64,000 nucleotides of DNA from Flavobacterium faecale (GTDB lineage Bacteria; Bacteroidota; Bacteroidia; Flavobacteriales; Flavobacteriaceae): contig NZ_CP020918.1 of assembly GCF_003076455.1 (NCBI RefSeq), positions 1-64,000 of the forward strand, given 5' to 3'. This document shows, one piece after another, positions 1-8,338 of this stretch. The notes beneath the pieces were generated by a model. The model was not told the DNA's origin, made no database searches, and saw nothing but the letters and a program-made list of their open reading frames with translations. A program made the translations under genes and the position numbers. Positions within the stretch are counted from its first letter, which is position 1; every line of letters begins with the position of its first letter.

Positions 1-1428
1 ATGACTAAAACTGCTCAATCAGTATGGGAAAATTGTTTGTCCTTTATAAAAGACAACATTCAAGACCAAGCCTATAAAACTTGGTTTGAACCAATCAAGT
101 CCGTTGAGCTAACCGATAATGCGCTTTATATTCAAGTGCCTAGTAAATTCTTTTACGAATGGCTTGAAGAACACTATGTGAAATTATTGAAAGTTGCGTT
201 AACAAAAGAACTTGGGAAAAACGCAAAGTTACTCTATAAAATTAAAATGGAGAACACTTATGGTAACAAACAACCGTTTACTGAACAGTTGCCTAGTGCC
301 AATAGAGTTCAAATGAAACCGCAAGAAGTAGATGCACCTTTAAAAAACCTTAACCCAGAATTAAAAAATCCTTTTGTAATTCCAGGTATTCGTAATTTAA
401 AGATCGAGTCGCAATTAAATGCCAATTATAGTTTTGATAATTTCCTTGAAGGTGATTCAAATAGATTAGCGCGCTCTGCAGGTATGGCTGTTGCAAACAA
501 ACCAGGTGGAACTTCCTTTAATCCTTTGTTGATTTTTGGTGGAGTTGGTTTGGGAAAAACACATTTAGCGCACGCTATTGGAGTTGAAATTAAAGACAAA
601 TACCCTGAAAAAACAGTTTTGTATATCTCAGCTGAAATTTTCACACAACAATATATAGATTCTGTTAAGAAAAACAACCGTAATGATTTTATCCATTTTT
701 ATCAACTGATAGATGTATTGATCATTGATGACGTACAATTCTTAACCGGAAAAACAGGAACTCAGGATGTGTTTTTCCACATCTTCAACTACTTGCACCA
801 AAATGGAAAACAAGTGATCTTGACTTCTGACAAGGCACCTGTAGACATGCAAGATATTGAGCAACGTTTGCTTTCAAGATTCAAATGGGGATTATCTGCA
901 GAGATACACCAACCGGATTACGAAACGAGAATTGCCATCTTAAAAAACATTTTGTACCGTGATGGTGTCGAAATGCCCGATGATATTATCGAATATGTTG
1001 CCCGTAACATCAAATCAAATGTTAGAGAGCTTGAAGGAGCAATAATCTCTTTGATCGCTCAATCTTCTTTCAACAAAAAAGAGGTTACTATTGATTTGGC
1101 CAAAAGCGTGGTAGAAAAGTTCGTGAAAAATGTAAAACGCGAAATCTCAATCGACTACATTCAGAAAACAGTTTCAGAATATTTTCAATTGGATTTAGAA
1201 ACTTTGCAATCAAAAACTAGAAAAAGACATGTGGTACAAGCACGTCAATTGGCTATGTTTTTTGCTAAGAAATTCACCAAAGCGTCATTGGCAAATATTG
1301 GTTCTCAAATTGGAGATCGTGATCACGCAACCGTATTACACGCATGCAAAACCGTTGACAACTTAGTCTCTACAGACAAACAGTTCAAAAAGTACGTTGA
1401 CGACATTCATAAAAAATTAACGCTATAA
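1..1428 (+). CDS. dnaA: Chromosomal replication initiator protein DnaA
   Basis: DnaA binds DnaA boxes at oriC, melts the origin and loads the DnaB helicase. The 475-aa length is normal for the family. The N-terminal oligomerisation domain (about 1-80) leads through a linker into the AAA+ domain with Walker A GGVGLGKT (about 180-187) and Walker B LIIDD (about 240-244). The C-terminal helix-turn-helix carries the DnaA signature GDRDHATVLHACKT (about 439-452). The window starts on its ATG, so the promoter and the usual origin side are not visible here. The phosphatase gene follows after 8 bp, so the two are probably co-transcribed. Identification is secure. Confidence 0.98.
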   Translation: MTKTAQSVWENCLSFIKDNIQDQAYKTWFEPIKSVELTDNALYIQVPSKFFYEWLEEHYVKLLKVALTKELGKNAKLLYKIKMENTYGNKQPFTEQLPSANRVQMKPQEVDAPLKNLNPELKNPFVIPGIRNLKIESQLNANYSFDNFLEGDSNRLARSAGMAVANKPGGTSFNPLLIFGGVGLGKTHLAHAIGVEIKDKYPEKTVLYISAEIFTQQYIDSVKKNNRNDFIHFYQLIDVLIIDDVQFLTGKTGTQDVFFHIFNYLHQNGKQVILTSDKAPVDMQDIEQRLLSRFKWGLSAEIHQPDYETRIAILKNILYRDGVEMPDDIIEYVARNIKSNVRELEGAIISLIAQSSFNKKEVTIDLAKSVVEKFVKNVKREISIDYIQKTVSEYFQLDLETLQSKTRKRHVVQARQLAMFFAKKFTKASLANIGSQIGDRDHATVLHACKTVDNLVSTDKQFKKYVDDIHKKLTL

Positions 1429-1436
1429 AAAGCAAT

Positions 1437-1904
1437 ATGCCGGTTTCAATTTTAATGGTTTGTTTAGGGAACATTTGTCGTTCCCCACTGGCTGAAGGTA
1501 TTTTGGCCTCCAAACTTCCAGCTTCTGATTTTATTGTAGATTCTGCCGGAACAGGTTCATGGCATGTGGGTCACGCACCCGACAAGCGATCTATAGGCGT
1601 AGCCAAAAAGAACAAACTGGATATTTCGAAACAAAAAGGAAGACAGTTTTCTAGTCGTGATTTTGATTCATTCGATTATATCTACGTGATGGACCATTCC
1701 AATTACAAAGATGTACTTGCTATGGCAAAAACACCAGAACAAGAATCGAAAGTAAAAATGATCCTGAACGAACTTTTTCCAGATGAAAATGTAGATGTCC
1801 CAGATCCTTACTACGGGACCGACAATGGTTTTGATATGGTATACAATATGCTTGATGAAGCTTGTGATATTATAAGCAAAAATTTACTCAAAAAGCATAC
1901 ATAA
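1437..1904 (+). CDS. Low molecular weight protein-tyrosine phosphatase
   Basis: This cytoplasmic phosphatase of the LMW-PTP fold hydrolyses phosphotyrosine. The P-loop CLGNICRS lies at residues 9-16 (CX5R, with nucleophile Cys9 and Arg15), and the general-acid loop DPYYG lies near residue 124. The 155-aa length is typical. It starts 8 bp after dnaA and is followed by an intrinsic terminator, so it closes the dnaA transcription unit. Its partner is unknown: in other bacteria such enzymes counteract tyrosine kinases of capsule export, but no such kinase is in this window. Confidence 0.93.
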   Translation: MPVSILMVCLGNICRSPLAEGILASKLPASDFIVDSAGTGSWHVGHAPDKRSIGVAKKNKLDISKQKGRQFSSRDFDSFDYIYVMDHSNYKDVLAMAKTPEQESKVKMILNELFPDENVDVPDPYYGTDNGFDMVYNMLDEACDIISKNLLKKHT

Positions 1905-1942
1905 ATTTCAAAAAACAAACAGTTGCTGTTGCAAAATAAATC

Positions 1943-1975
1943 AAAAATCAAGTTCTAACGGCTTGATTTTTTTTT
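1943..1975 (+). terminator. Intrinsic terminator after the dnaA-phosphatase unit
   Basis: The hairpin AAAATCAAG / CTTGATTTT has a loop of about 9 nt and runs into a T-tract. Confidence 0.8.
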
Positions 1976-2137
1976 ATGCCAATACTTTTTTCGATAATCA
2001 ACATAAACCATCCTTGCCGATGTAAAAACTTTCAAATTCAGCCAATTCCATCACTTGTCTAGTTTATATCTATTTTTATAGCCCCTCAAACAAGTTTTTT
2101 AAACTGAATTGTGACAGACTAATTTACTTTATAAATC

Positions 2138-2145
2138 TAAATTTG
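2138..2145 (+). promoter_or_regulatory. Bacteroidota-type -7 element for the GH16 gene
   Basis: TAAATTTG matches TAnnTTTG exactly and lies about 90 bp before the chosen ATG. No good TTG -33 box is seen at the usual spacing. The gap from 1905 to 2234 otherwise holds only the upstream terminator. Confidence 0.5.
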
Positions 2146-2234
2146 CTTCAACCAATTCGCATTCACAAGCGAACATATAGCGCTGCCTTTTGCTTCACTA
2201 TAATAACCAAAAAATGATTTATAAATTTACTATC

Positions 2235-3305
2235 ATGAAAAACAAAACTTTTCTAGTAGCATTATTAGCAACATCATTTCAGTTGCTGTCGTGTTCAAAA
2301 GATTCTCCAGAGCAACCTCCTGCAGTAGTTGCACCAAGTCCGACACCCACCCCAACACCTACACCTACACCAGAAGTAACAGATTACAAACTAATCGCTG
2401 TACCTGCTGATGCTGGAACAGGAAAAAAATGGGAATTTCAAACTGACTTTTCAGATGATTTTGACTACACCTATACGCCATCTACAACCAAAACAACTTT
2501 TGGTAACGGAAAATGGACCAACTGGTATCATAATGCATGGAACGGACCAGGATTAACCAAATGGACATATGAAAATGTTACTATTGAGAATGGTATCCTA
2601 AAACTAATCACTACGCGTGTAAGCGGTGAAACAAAAAATTATGATTACAGCGGTAACACCATCACAGGCAAAGCAACACGCCTAGGTGCTGTTGTCTCCA
2701 ACAAGCAAGTTGTCTATCCAGTATATATAGAGAGTAGAATTAAAATTGCAAACAGTGTCAATACCTCTGGAGCATGGATGTTGAGTCCAGATGACACACA
2801 AGAAATCGATTTCATGGAAGCTTGGGGTGGTAAACAAGCTAGAAATAACGTAAGTGGCGGAAGGCAATTTTCGAAAACAATTCACTTAAGCCACCACGTA
2901 TTTATTCGTACTCCTTTTCAAGATTACCAACCTGGCGATGTGTCTACTTGGTTTACAGATAGCAAAGTAGGTGATTGGTCAGACGCCTACCATCGTTATG
3001 GAGTATTCTGGAAGAGCCCTACCGAACTAGAATACTATATCGATGGCGTTTTGGTTCGTTCTACAAATAGCTTGGACAATGTAGGAACCAAAGATGGAAT
3101 GGACCCAAAAAACTTCACTTCGCCTACAAAAGAAGCAGCAACTAGAACAGGCTTAAGCAAACCAATGGACATTTTGTTCACCATGGAAGATCAAAACTGG
3201 AGAGCCGGAATTGGTTGCACACCTACTGATGAAGAAATTAAAGATACCGACGGCCATACAATGAAAATTGACTGGATTCGAATATTCAAACCGGTTACCA
3301 AATAA
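2235..3305 (+). CDS. Glycoside hydrolase family 16 lipoprotein (agarase/porphyranase/laminarinase type)
   Basis: This is a probable surface endo-glycosidase acting on a beta-linked galactan or glucan. I chose the ATG at 2235 because it begins a clean lipoprotein signal peptide ending LLSC; an in-frame ATG at 2190 would add 15 residues in front of it. After the lipid-anchored Cys comes a Pro-Thr repeat linker (alternating TP, about residues 33-48), as is common in tethered Bacteroidota glycosidases. The GH16 catalytic signature EIDFME is at about 190-195, supplying nucleophile and acid/base Glu. The surrounding SGAWMLSPDD and EAWGG text resembles agar/porphyran-acting subfamilies, but the substrate cannot be fixed by eye. 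No SusC/SusD pair is nearby, so it is a single-gene locus with its own promoter box and terminator. Confidence 0.88.
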   Translation: MKNKTFLVALLATSFQLLSCSKDSPEQPPAVVAPSPTPTPTPTPTPEVTDYKLIAVPADAGTGKKWEFQTDFSDDFDYTYTPSTTKTTFGNGKWTNWYHNAWNGPGLTKWTYENVTIENGILKLITTRVSGETKNYDYSGNTITGKATRLGAVVSNKQVVYPVYIESRIKIANSVNTSGAWMLSPDDTQEIDFMEAWGGKQARNNVSGGRQFSKTIHLSHHVFIRTPFQDYQPGDVSTWFTDSKVGDWSDAYHRYGVFWKSPTELEYYIDGVLVRSTNSLDNVGTKDGMDPKNFTSPTKEAATRTGLSKPMDILFTMEDQNWRAGIGCTPTDEEIKDTDGHTMKIDWIRIFKPVTK

Positions 3306-3325
3306 TATTTAGGCTACAACTTAAG

Positions 3326-3365
3326 AAATCCTATTTGAGAACGATCTCAAATAGGATTTTTTTTT
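3326..3365 (+). terminator. Strong intrinsic terminator after the GH16 gene
   Basis: A perfect 15-bp stem (AAATCCTATTTGAGA and its complement) with a 4-nt loop is followed by a T-tract. Confidence 0.93.
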
Positions 3366-3437
3366 GATAAAGAGTTGGGGACACTACTAATTAAATTCCG
3401 TTCTTTGTAGTTCATATCGAAATAAAAAAGAAGTACA

Positions 3438-4160
3438 ATGAATACCAACAATACACTAGGAAAACTATATTTAATTCCCACCACTATGGGAGATTGCGAC
3501 CCAATGGATGTTTTACCACAAACCATTAAAAGAGCGATCGACCTACTAGATTATTATATTGTTGAAAACGAAAAAACAGCTAGAAAATCTATAAAACAGG
3601 TATCTGCTGATAAAAAACAATCCGATTTAGTCCTTTTTGCGTTGAACAAACACACTGAAACCAAAGAGCATATGGATTTTATCAAACCATTGTTAGAAGG
3701 GAAAAGCATGGGACTAATGAGCGAAGCAGGCTGCCCTGGTGTTGCAGATCCTGGCGCAGTGATTGTAAAAATTGCACATGAAAAAGGTATTCAAGTAATT
3801 CCGTTAGTAGGACCTTCCTCGATTTTACTGGCGATGATGGCTTCTGGAATGAACGGACAAAGCTTCACCTTTCACGGGTACTTACCCATCGAAAAAGACG
3901 AAAAGAAAGCTAGCTTTAAATTATTAGAGCGTATCTCTTTCGAAAAAAATCAATCTCAAATTTTTATCGAAACACCTTACCGTAACAATAAATTACTTGA
4001 AGATTTGATCCAAACGTTGCATCCAGAAACTCATTTATGCATTGCTACAGACATAACTTTACCAACCGAATATATTAAAACAAAGAAAATTGCTTCTTGG
4101 AAAAAAGAAACAATTGATTTGCACAAACGACCAACCATTTTCATCATTCATAAAATGTAA
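3438..4160 (+). CDS. SAM-dependent methyltransferase, RsmI-like (tetrapyrrole methylase fold)
   Basis: RsmI 2'-O-methylates C1402 of 16S rRNA. This 240-aa protein carries the family signature SEAGCPGVADPG (about 96-107), the SAM-binding GPSSILLAMMASGMNGQSFTFHG block and FIETPYRNN (about 176-184). Its N-terminus reads LYLIPTTMGD rather than the usual LYLVATPIGN of canonical RsmI, and the ends are shorter. Many Bacteroidota encode this divergent paralogue, so the exact target base is uncertain. The aminotransferase follows after 2 bp, suggesting translational coupling. Confidence 0.85.
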   Translation: MNTNNTLGKLYLIPTTMGDCDPMDVLPQTIKRAIDLLDYYIVENEKTARKSIKQVSADKKQSDLVLFALNKHTETKEHMDFIKPLLEGKSMGLMSEAGCPGVADPGAVIVKIAHEKGIQVIPLVGPSSILLAMMASGMNGQSFTFHGYLPIEKDEKKASFKLLERISFEKNQSQIFIETPYRNNKLLEDLIQTLHPETHLCIATDITLPTEYIKTKKIASWKKETIDLHKRPTIFIIHKM

Positions 4161-4162
4161 TT

Positions 4163-5299
4163 TTGGATATCAAGAGCAAACTTCCCAATAGCGGAACGAG
4201 TATTTTCTCGGTAATGTCACAATTGGCAGTCAAACATCAAGCTATAAATTTATCTCAAGGCTTCCCAAACTTCCCAGTTGACGAGCGCCTGACAGCTATT
4301 ACAGCAGCACTTTGTAAAGACAATGTACATCAATACATGCCTATGGCGGGCTATTTGCCTTTGTTGCAAAATATTGCCTCAGTAACGCAAAAGCAATACG
4401 ATCGCCTAGTAGATCCTACCACCATTATACTTGTCACAGCTGGAGCAACCCAAGGTATTTTTGCTACAATACAGGCCTTGGTCCATTTTGATGACGAAGT
4501 GATTGTAATCGATCCGAGTTACGATTGTTATGAACCTGCCATTTTACTCAGCGGAGGACGCCCTATCCGTATCGCTTTGCAAGACGACTATACTGTAAAT
4601 TGGAAAACGGTTGAACAAGCTTGTTCCCCAAAAACCAAGATGTTACTAATTAATAACCCTCATAATCCTTCTGGTAAAATTTTCACTACTCATGATTTAG
4701 AACAATTAGAATTGATTATGGAGCACTATCCAAATATCATACTATTATCTGACGAAGTGTATGAGTACATTACTTTCGAACAAAAACACCTTTCGATTCA
4801 TAGCCGCCCAAAATTACTTGAACGATCTGTGATTGCCTCTTCATTTGGTAAAACCTTTCATATCACAGGATGGAAAGTAGGCTACCTAATCGCCGCCGAA
4901 AAATTAATAAACGAAATTAAAAAAGTACATCAATTCACGGTCTTTAGCGTAAATAGCCTAGCACAAGTAGCCATAAGCAATTATCTTGAACTAGTGGATC
5001 TGAATGAAATAGCATCATTTTATCAAAAAAAACGTGATTTTTTTCGAAAATTAATCAGCAAAAGCCGATTTGAACTATTGCCTTGTGAAGGAACGTATTT
5101 TCAAGTGGTTTCGTACGCAAATATTTCAAATGAAAATGATGTTGCCTTTTGCAAACGTTTGGTTGAAGAACATGGCGTAGCTGCAATCCCAAACTCAGTC
5201 TTTTATGCCGATGGAAAAGATTTAAAACACATTCGATTCTGCTTTGCCAAAACAGATGCTACTCTCGAAGCAGCAGCAGTAAAGCTCAATTTAGTATAG
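4163..5299 (+). CDS. PLP-dependent aminotransferase, class I (methionine/kynurenine aminotransferase type)
   Basis: A fold-type I aminotransferase resembling YbdL (methionine aminotransferase) and kynurenine aminotransferases. It has LSQGFPNFP (about 33-41), NNPHNPSGK (about 163-171), the DEVYEYI block (about 195-201) and the PLP-lysine motif SSFGKTFHITGWKVGYL (Lys about 230). The 378-aa length is typical. The start is a TTG two bases after the methylase stop; no ATG is available before the conserved N-terminus. That TAATTTTG junction favours translational coupling. The amino-acid substrate is inferred from resemblance only. Confidence 0.88.
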   Translation: MDIKSKLPNSGTSIFSVMSQLAVKHQAINLSQGFPNFPVDERLTAITAALCKDNVHQYMPMAGYLPLLQNIASVTQKQYDRLVDPTTIILVTAGATQGIFATIQALVHFDDEVIVIDPSYDCYEPAILLSGGRPIRIALQDDYTVNWKTVEQACSPKTKMLLINNPHNPSGKIFTTHDLEQLELIMEHYPNIILLSDEVYEYITFEQKHLSIHSRPKLLERSVIASSFGKTFHITGWKVGYLIAAEKLINEIKKVHQFTVFSVNSLAQVAISNYLELVDLNEIASFYQKKRDFFRKLISKSRFELLPCEGTYFQVVSYANISNENDVAFCKRLVEEHGVAAIPNSVFYADGKDLKHIRFCFAKTDATLEAAAVKLNLV

Positions 5300-5337
5300 A
5301 AAGAATTACATTCACAAATTCTTTTCTTATTTTTAAC

Positions 5338-5357
5338 TTACTATGCATGCATAGTAA
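5338..5357. promoter_or_regulatory. Perfect 20-bp palindrome, candidate repressor operator
   Basis: TTACTATGCATGCATAGTAA is its own reverse complement. It ends 12 bp before a near-consensus -7 box (TATATTTA, 5370-5377) upstream of the SDR gene, so it covers where a -33 element would sit. Size and symmetry fit a dimeric TetR- or MarR-family site. No regulator gene is adjacent. Confidence 0.6.
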
Positions 5358-5393
5358 TTTAAAAATAACTATATTTACTAAAAAGCTAACCAT

Positions 5394-6275
5394 ATGAATT
5401 TCAAAAATAAAATGTTGCGTGATAACGCACTAGAAGGAAAAGTAATTGTAGTAACTGGAGGAGGAAGCGGATTGGGTAAAGCCATGACGCAATATTTCTT
5501 AGAATTGGGTGCTAAAGTTGCCATAACTTCTCGCGATATAGATAAATTAAAAAATACAGCTTCTGAGCTGGAATCAGCAACCGGAGGAACATGTTTACCT
5601 GTACAATGTGATGTACGTCACTATGATCAAGTCGAAGCGATGCTTCAAGCTGTACTATCCTCTTTTGGCAAAGTAGATGTATTACTAAACAATGCCGCTG
5701 GAAACTTTATCTCTCCAACTGAGCGTTTATCTGCAAATGCTTTTGATACAGTGATTGACATTGTATTAAAAGGAACCAAAAACTGTACACTTGCCTTTGG
5801 AAAACATTGGATAGAAAGCAAACAAGAGCATTCGTCTGTTTTGAATATTGTTACTACCTACGCATGGACAGGATCTGCGTACGTTGTACCTAGTGCAACA
5901 GCCAAAGCAGGTGTACTTGCAATGACTCGCAGTCTAGCGGTAGAGTGGGCAAAATACGGTATACGTACCAATGCGATCGCTCCAGGACCATTCCCTACAA
6001 AAGGTGCATGGGACCGTTTACTACCAGGAGATTTAGCTGAAAAATTTGATATGGCCAAAAAAGTGCCGTTGCAAAGAGTAGGTGATCACCAAGAGTTAGC
6101 CAACTTAGCAGCATATCTTGTATCTGACTTCTCAGCCTATATCAATGGTGAAGTAGTCGTAATTGATGGTGGTGAATGGCTAAAAGGAGCAGGACAATTC
6201 AATCTTCTTGAAGCTATTCCTGAGGAACTATGGGACCAACTTGAAGCCATGATTAAAGCCAAAAAATCAAAATAG
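5394..6275 (+). CDS. SDR-family oxidoreductase, 2,4-dienoyl-CoA reductase-like
   Basis: A short-chain dehydrogenase that probably reduces 2,4-dienoyl-CoA with NADPH during beta-oxidation of unsaturated fatty acids. The cofactor motif TGGGSGLG is at about 21-28 and NNAAGN at about 100-105. At the usual YxxxK site the sequence is PSATAK, with Ser in place of the catalytic Tyr, as in DECR-type reductases; a C-terminal IDGGEWL block also fits. The 293-aa length is normal. A 20-bp palindrome overlaps its promoter, so a fatty-acyl-responsive repressor is plausible but unproven. A generic SDR function cannot be excluded. Confidence 0.85.
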   Translation: MNFKNKMLRDNALEGKVIVVTGGGSGLGKAMTQYFLELGAKVAITSRDIDKLKNTASELESATGGTCLPVQCDVRHYDQVEAMLQAVLSSFGKVDVLLNNAAGNFISPTERLSANAFDTVIDIVLKGTKNCTLAFGKHWIESKQEHSSVLNIVTTYAWTGSAYVVPSATAKAGVLAMTRSLAVEWAKYGIRTNAIAPGPFPTKGAWDRLLPGDLAEKFDMAKKVPLQRVGDHQELANLAAYLVSDFSAYINGEVVVIDGGEWLKGAGQFNLLEAIPEELWDQLEAMIKAKKSK

Positions 6276-6324
6276 CATTCAATTATTAATCGAATTGCTT
6301 TTGAACAATATATTTTAAAAACAC

Positions 6325-6364
6325 AAAACAGCTGCAAAAGAACTTCTTTTGCAGCTGTTTTTTT
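6325..6364 (+). terminator. Terminator after the SDR gene
   Basis: The stem AAAACAGCTGCAAAAG / CTTTTGCAGCTGTTTT has a short loop and a trailing T-tract. The rest of the 6276-6578 gap holds only this and the opposing terminator. Confidence 0.93.
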
Positions 6365-6512
6365 ATGCCCACTTACTACTTACGTAGCATCAATATTTCT
6401 GACTTCCCTATCGAAAATAAATTTATATTAAGATCAGATTGTAAGTTGATTTTGATTTGAAATCAAAAACCAAATACTTATAAGTTCAACCTCATCATTA
6501 TTTTCGAAAAAT

Positions 6513-6551
6513 AAAAAAGCCACCAAACGATTCCATATCGTTGGTGGCTTT
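6513..6551 (-). terminator. Terminator of the OmpA-family gene
   Basis: The stem AAAGCCACCAAACGAT / ATCGTTGGTGGCTTT has a 5-nt loop, with a T6 tract on the minus strand. Confidence 0.92.
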
Positions 6552-6578
6552 AGCATTTTGTTCTATAAGGAAATAAAA

Positions 6579-7790
6579 CTATTTCACTTTGAATGATACC
6601 TTACGTGCCAATTGATGAGCACCTTCATTGAATGAATTGTCTTCACCTTCACTGATAACATTTAATCTTGATGCAGCTATATTTGCTTTGATCAAAGTTT
6701 CTTTTACTGCATTTGCTCTAGCCGTAGCCAAATTATTGTTTGAAGATGTGCTTCCAACTTCATCAGCATGACCAATAATATCGATAGTAGCAGTTGGATT
6801 ATTTCTCAAATAAGTCAAAATAAACGATGTAGCATCAGATGATTCAATGTTTGAAGTTGATTTGTTTGTGTCAAAAAACACAGCTACATAACCACCATTA
6901 ATTAAACTTTTTACAGTATCATCAATAGATCCCGTTCCGCTTCCTGATTTATATTTAGCATCTAGGTACTTTTCAACCTCATCAGCAACGCCATTTTTAT
7001 TTTTATCAATGTTACGACCTTGAGCATCAACCATAGCTCCGGCAACTGAATTTGGTTCTAGATCTAAATAATCTACAACACCATCTTTGTCCGTGTCTAC
7101 ATTCATCGCTTCAAGTTCTGAAACTCTATTTTCCAATTTAACAACTGGATTACTTATGTACCAATCTGCATGTTTTGTGTTTTTACCAACATAATAGGTA
7201 AGTCCCACAGTTCCGTTTAGCATAACACCGTATCCATTATCGGTAATTGCACCATCAAAAGTACGCAACTGTTTAGTGTTTACCATTCCGCTTGCATCTC
7301 CTGTTAAAACAAAATGATTAGAAAGTTTTACCTGAGCTGTAAGACCTAAAATTCCAATACCTACATTATCGATTCCGTTTTCAACAATACCAAGACCAAT
7401 ACCAGCATGTCCCAATAAACCAATACTGTTGGTCCAAGTTTCAAAATTCATTATTCGACCTAAGTTGGCTACACCTTGTATATTAAATCTATAGAATTGA
7501 GAACTAAAATCTGCAGTTCCTTTTTTCTCTTGGAGATGATTAAATCCTAAGTCGGCTTTAAGACCAAACTTACTATTGAACATATACCTAATACCAAAAT
7601 CAACAGTATACGGCGTAATAAATCCAAATGTACCTGATCCAAAGCGGTTTAACGGTTTATTAAATCCACCTGCTACCTCAATAGACCATTTATTAAATTG
7701 GTCGCTATCATTTTCTTTTGGAGCAATGTTTTGAGCAGTTACCGCGGTACATCCCGAAGCAAAAAGCAAAGTAATCATCAATTTTTTCAT
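6579..7790 (-). CDS. OmpA-family outer membrane protein with thrombospondin type 3 repeats
   Basis: An outer-membrane protein that anchors the membrane to peptidoglycan. A Sec signal peptide (about 1-20, ending TAVTAQ) is followed by a predicted beta-barrel with alternating strands (about 25-205). A calcium-binding TSP3-like segment comes next (DTDKDGVVDYLDLEPNS and DKNKNGVADEVE, about 232-275), then a C-terminal OmpA domain with GHADEVGS and an LATARANAV helix (about 340-375). The 403-aa length and order are standard for abundant Bacteroidota OmpA proteins. It is a single-gene unit with its own terminator. Confidence 0.93.
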   Translation of the reverse strand: MKKLMITLLFASGCTAVTAQNIAPKENDSDQFNKWSIEVAGGFNKPLNRFGSGTFGFITPYTVDFGIRYMFNSKFGLKADLGFNHLQEKKGTADFSSQFYRFNIQGVANLGRIMNFETWTNSIGLLGHAGIGLGIVENGIDNVGIGILGLTAQVKLSNHFVLTGDASGMVNTKQLRTFDGAITDNGYGVMLNGTVGLTYYVGKNTKHADWYISNPVVKLENRVSELEAMNVDTDKDGVVDYLDLEPNSVAGAMVDAQGRNIDKNKNGVADEVEKYLDAKYKSGSGTGSIDDTVKSLINGGYVAVFFDTNKSTSNIESSDATSFILTYLRNNPTATIDIIGHADEVGSTSSNNNLATARANAVKETLIKANIAASRLNVISEGEDNSFNEGAHQLARKVSFKVK

Positions 7791-8028
7791 TAGTACAATT
7801 CTTTAGAGTGTGTCTTTTTTTTTGCCATAAAAATATATCTTTTTTCTGAGTTTTAATGCTTTCTTAGTTGAAATACATTCTTGTCCGACCAACAACATCT
7901 TAGCATTAACTTATAATTAAAAAACCACAGTCTAAAACTCGAAAATAACGTCAAAATCACCCTTTAGAGTCGCTACCCTATCATCAAATACTACATAAAT
8001 TGTTTACTGTTTTCTTTAAAAATAGGAA

Positions 8029-8226
8029 CAAAAAAAATCCACCTCAAAGAGATGGATTTCTATAATCAGGAAGAATCGCCGTAAATCTTAATCTGAAACT
8101 TGAACTAAAAACTAAAAACTAAAAATTTAACCGCGGCGATTCTGGCCTGTGACCTAATAATCAATCCTTACAATTGAGAATCATGATTAACTTTTTTTCC
8201 CATTAACAAAGCCTTATTCATTAATT
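8029..8226 (-). ncRNA. Candidate non-coding RNA between ompA and htrA, family unknown
   Basis: On the minus strand a box TACTTTTG (8233-8240, exact TAnnTTTG) is followed by about 200 nt without an ORF. A strong terminator closes it: AAATCCATCTC / GAGGTGGATTT, an 11-bp stem with one G-U pair, a 3-nt loop and a T8 tract at 8029-8058. Within it, CAGG-CC-AGAATCGCCG pairs with CGGCGATTCT-T-CCTG, a 14-bp stem with a small internal loop. This stem encloses about 50 nt with three tandem TTTTTAG units. The upstream htrA gene has its own terminator (8286-8317), so this is not simply an htrA tail. It does not match tmRNA, SRP RNA or RNase P RNA by eye. A 6S-like RNA is possible but not shown, and the 5' end is only inferred from the box. 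Confidence 0.55.
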
Positions 8227-8285
8227 AGTCTGCAAAAGTAATTTATTCAAACGATTTCGTAAAATATATTGACACTTTTTTTCAT

Positions 8286-8317
8286 AAAAAAACCAACTTC
8301 GATTTTGAAGTTGGTTT
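8286..8317 (-). terminator. Terminator of the htrA gene
   Basis: The stem AAACCAACTTC / GAAGTTGGTTT has a 6-nt loop and a T7 tract on the minus strand. Confidence 0.92.
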
Positions 8318-8338
8318 GTATTGATTTTAAGTGGCTTA

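Noticed and set aside
1905..2189. oriC next to dnaA
   Set aside because: No cluster of DnaA boxes was recognised here; the origin may lie upstream of dnaA, outside the window.
2190..2234. Upstream in-frame start for the GH16 protein
   Set aside because: It would place 15 residues before a perfect lipoprotein signal; the internal ATG at 2235 is better.
8029..8226. tmRNA, SRP RNA or RNase P RNA
   Set aside because: No tag-peptide frame, no SRP GGAAG-type apical loop, and too short for RNase P RNA.
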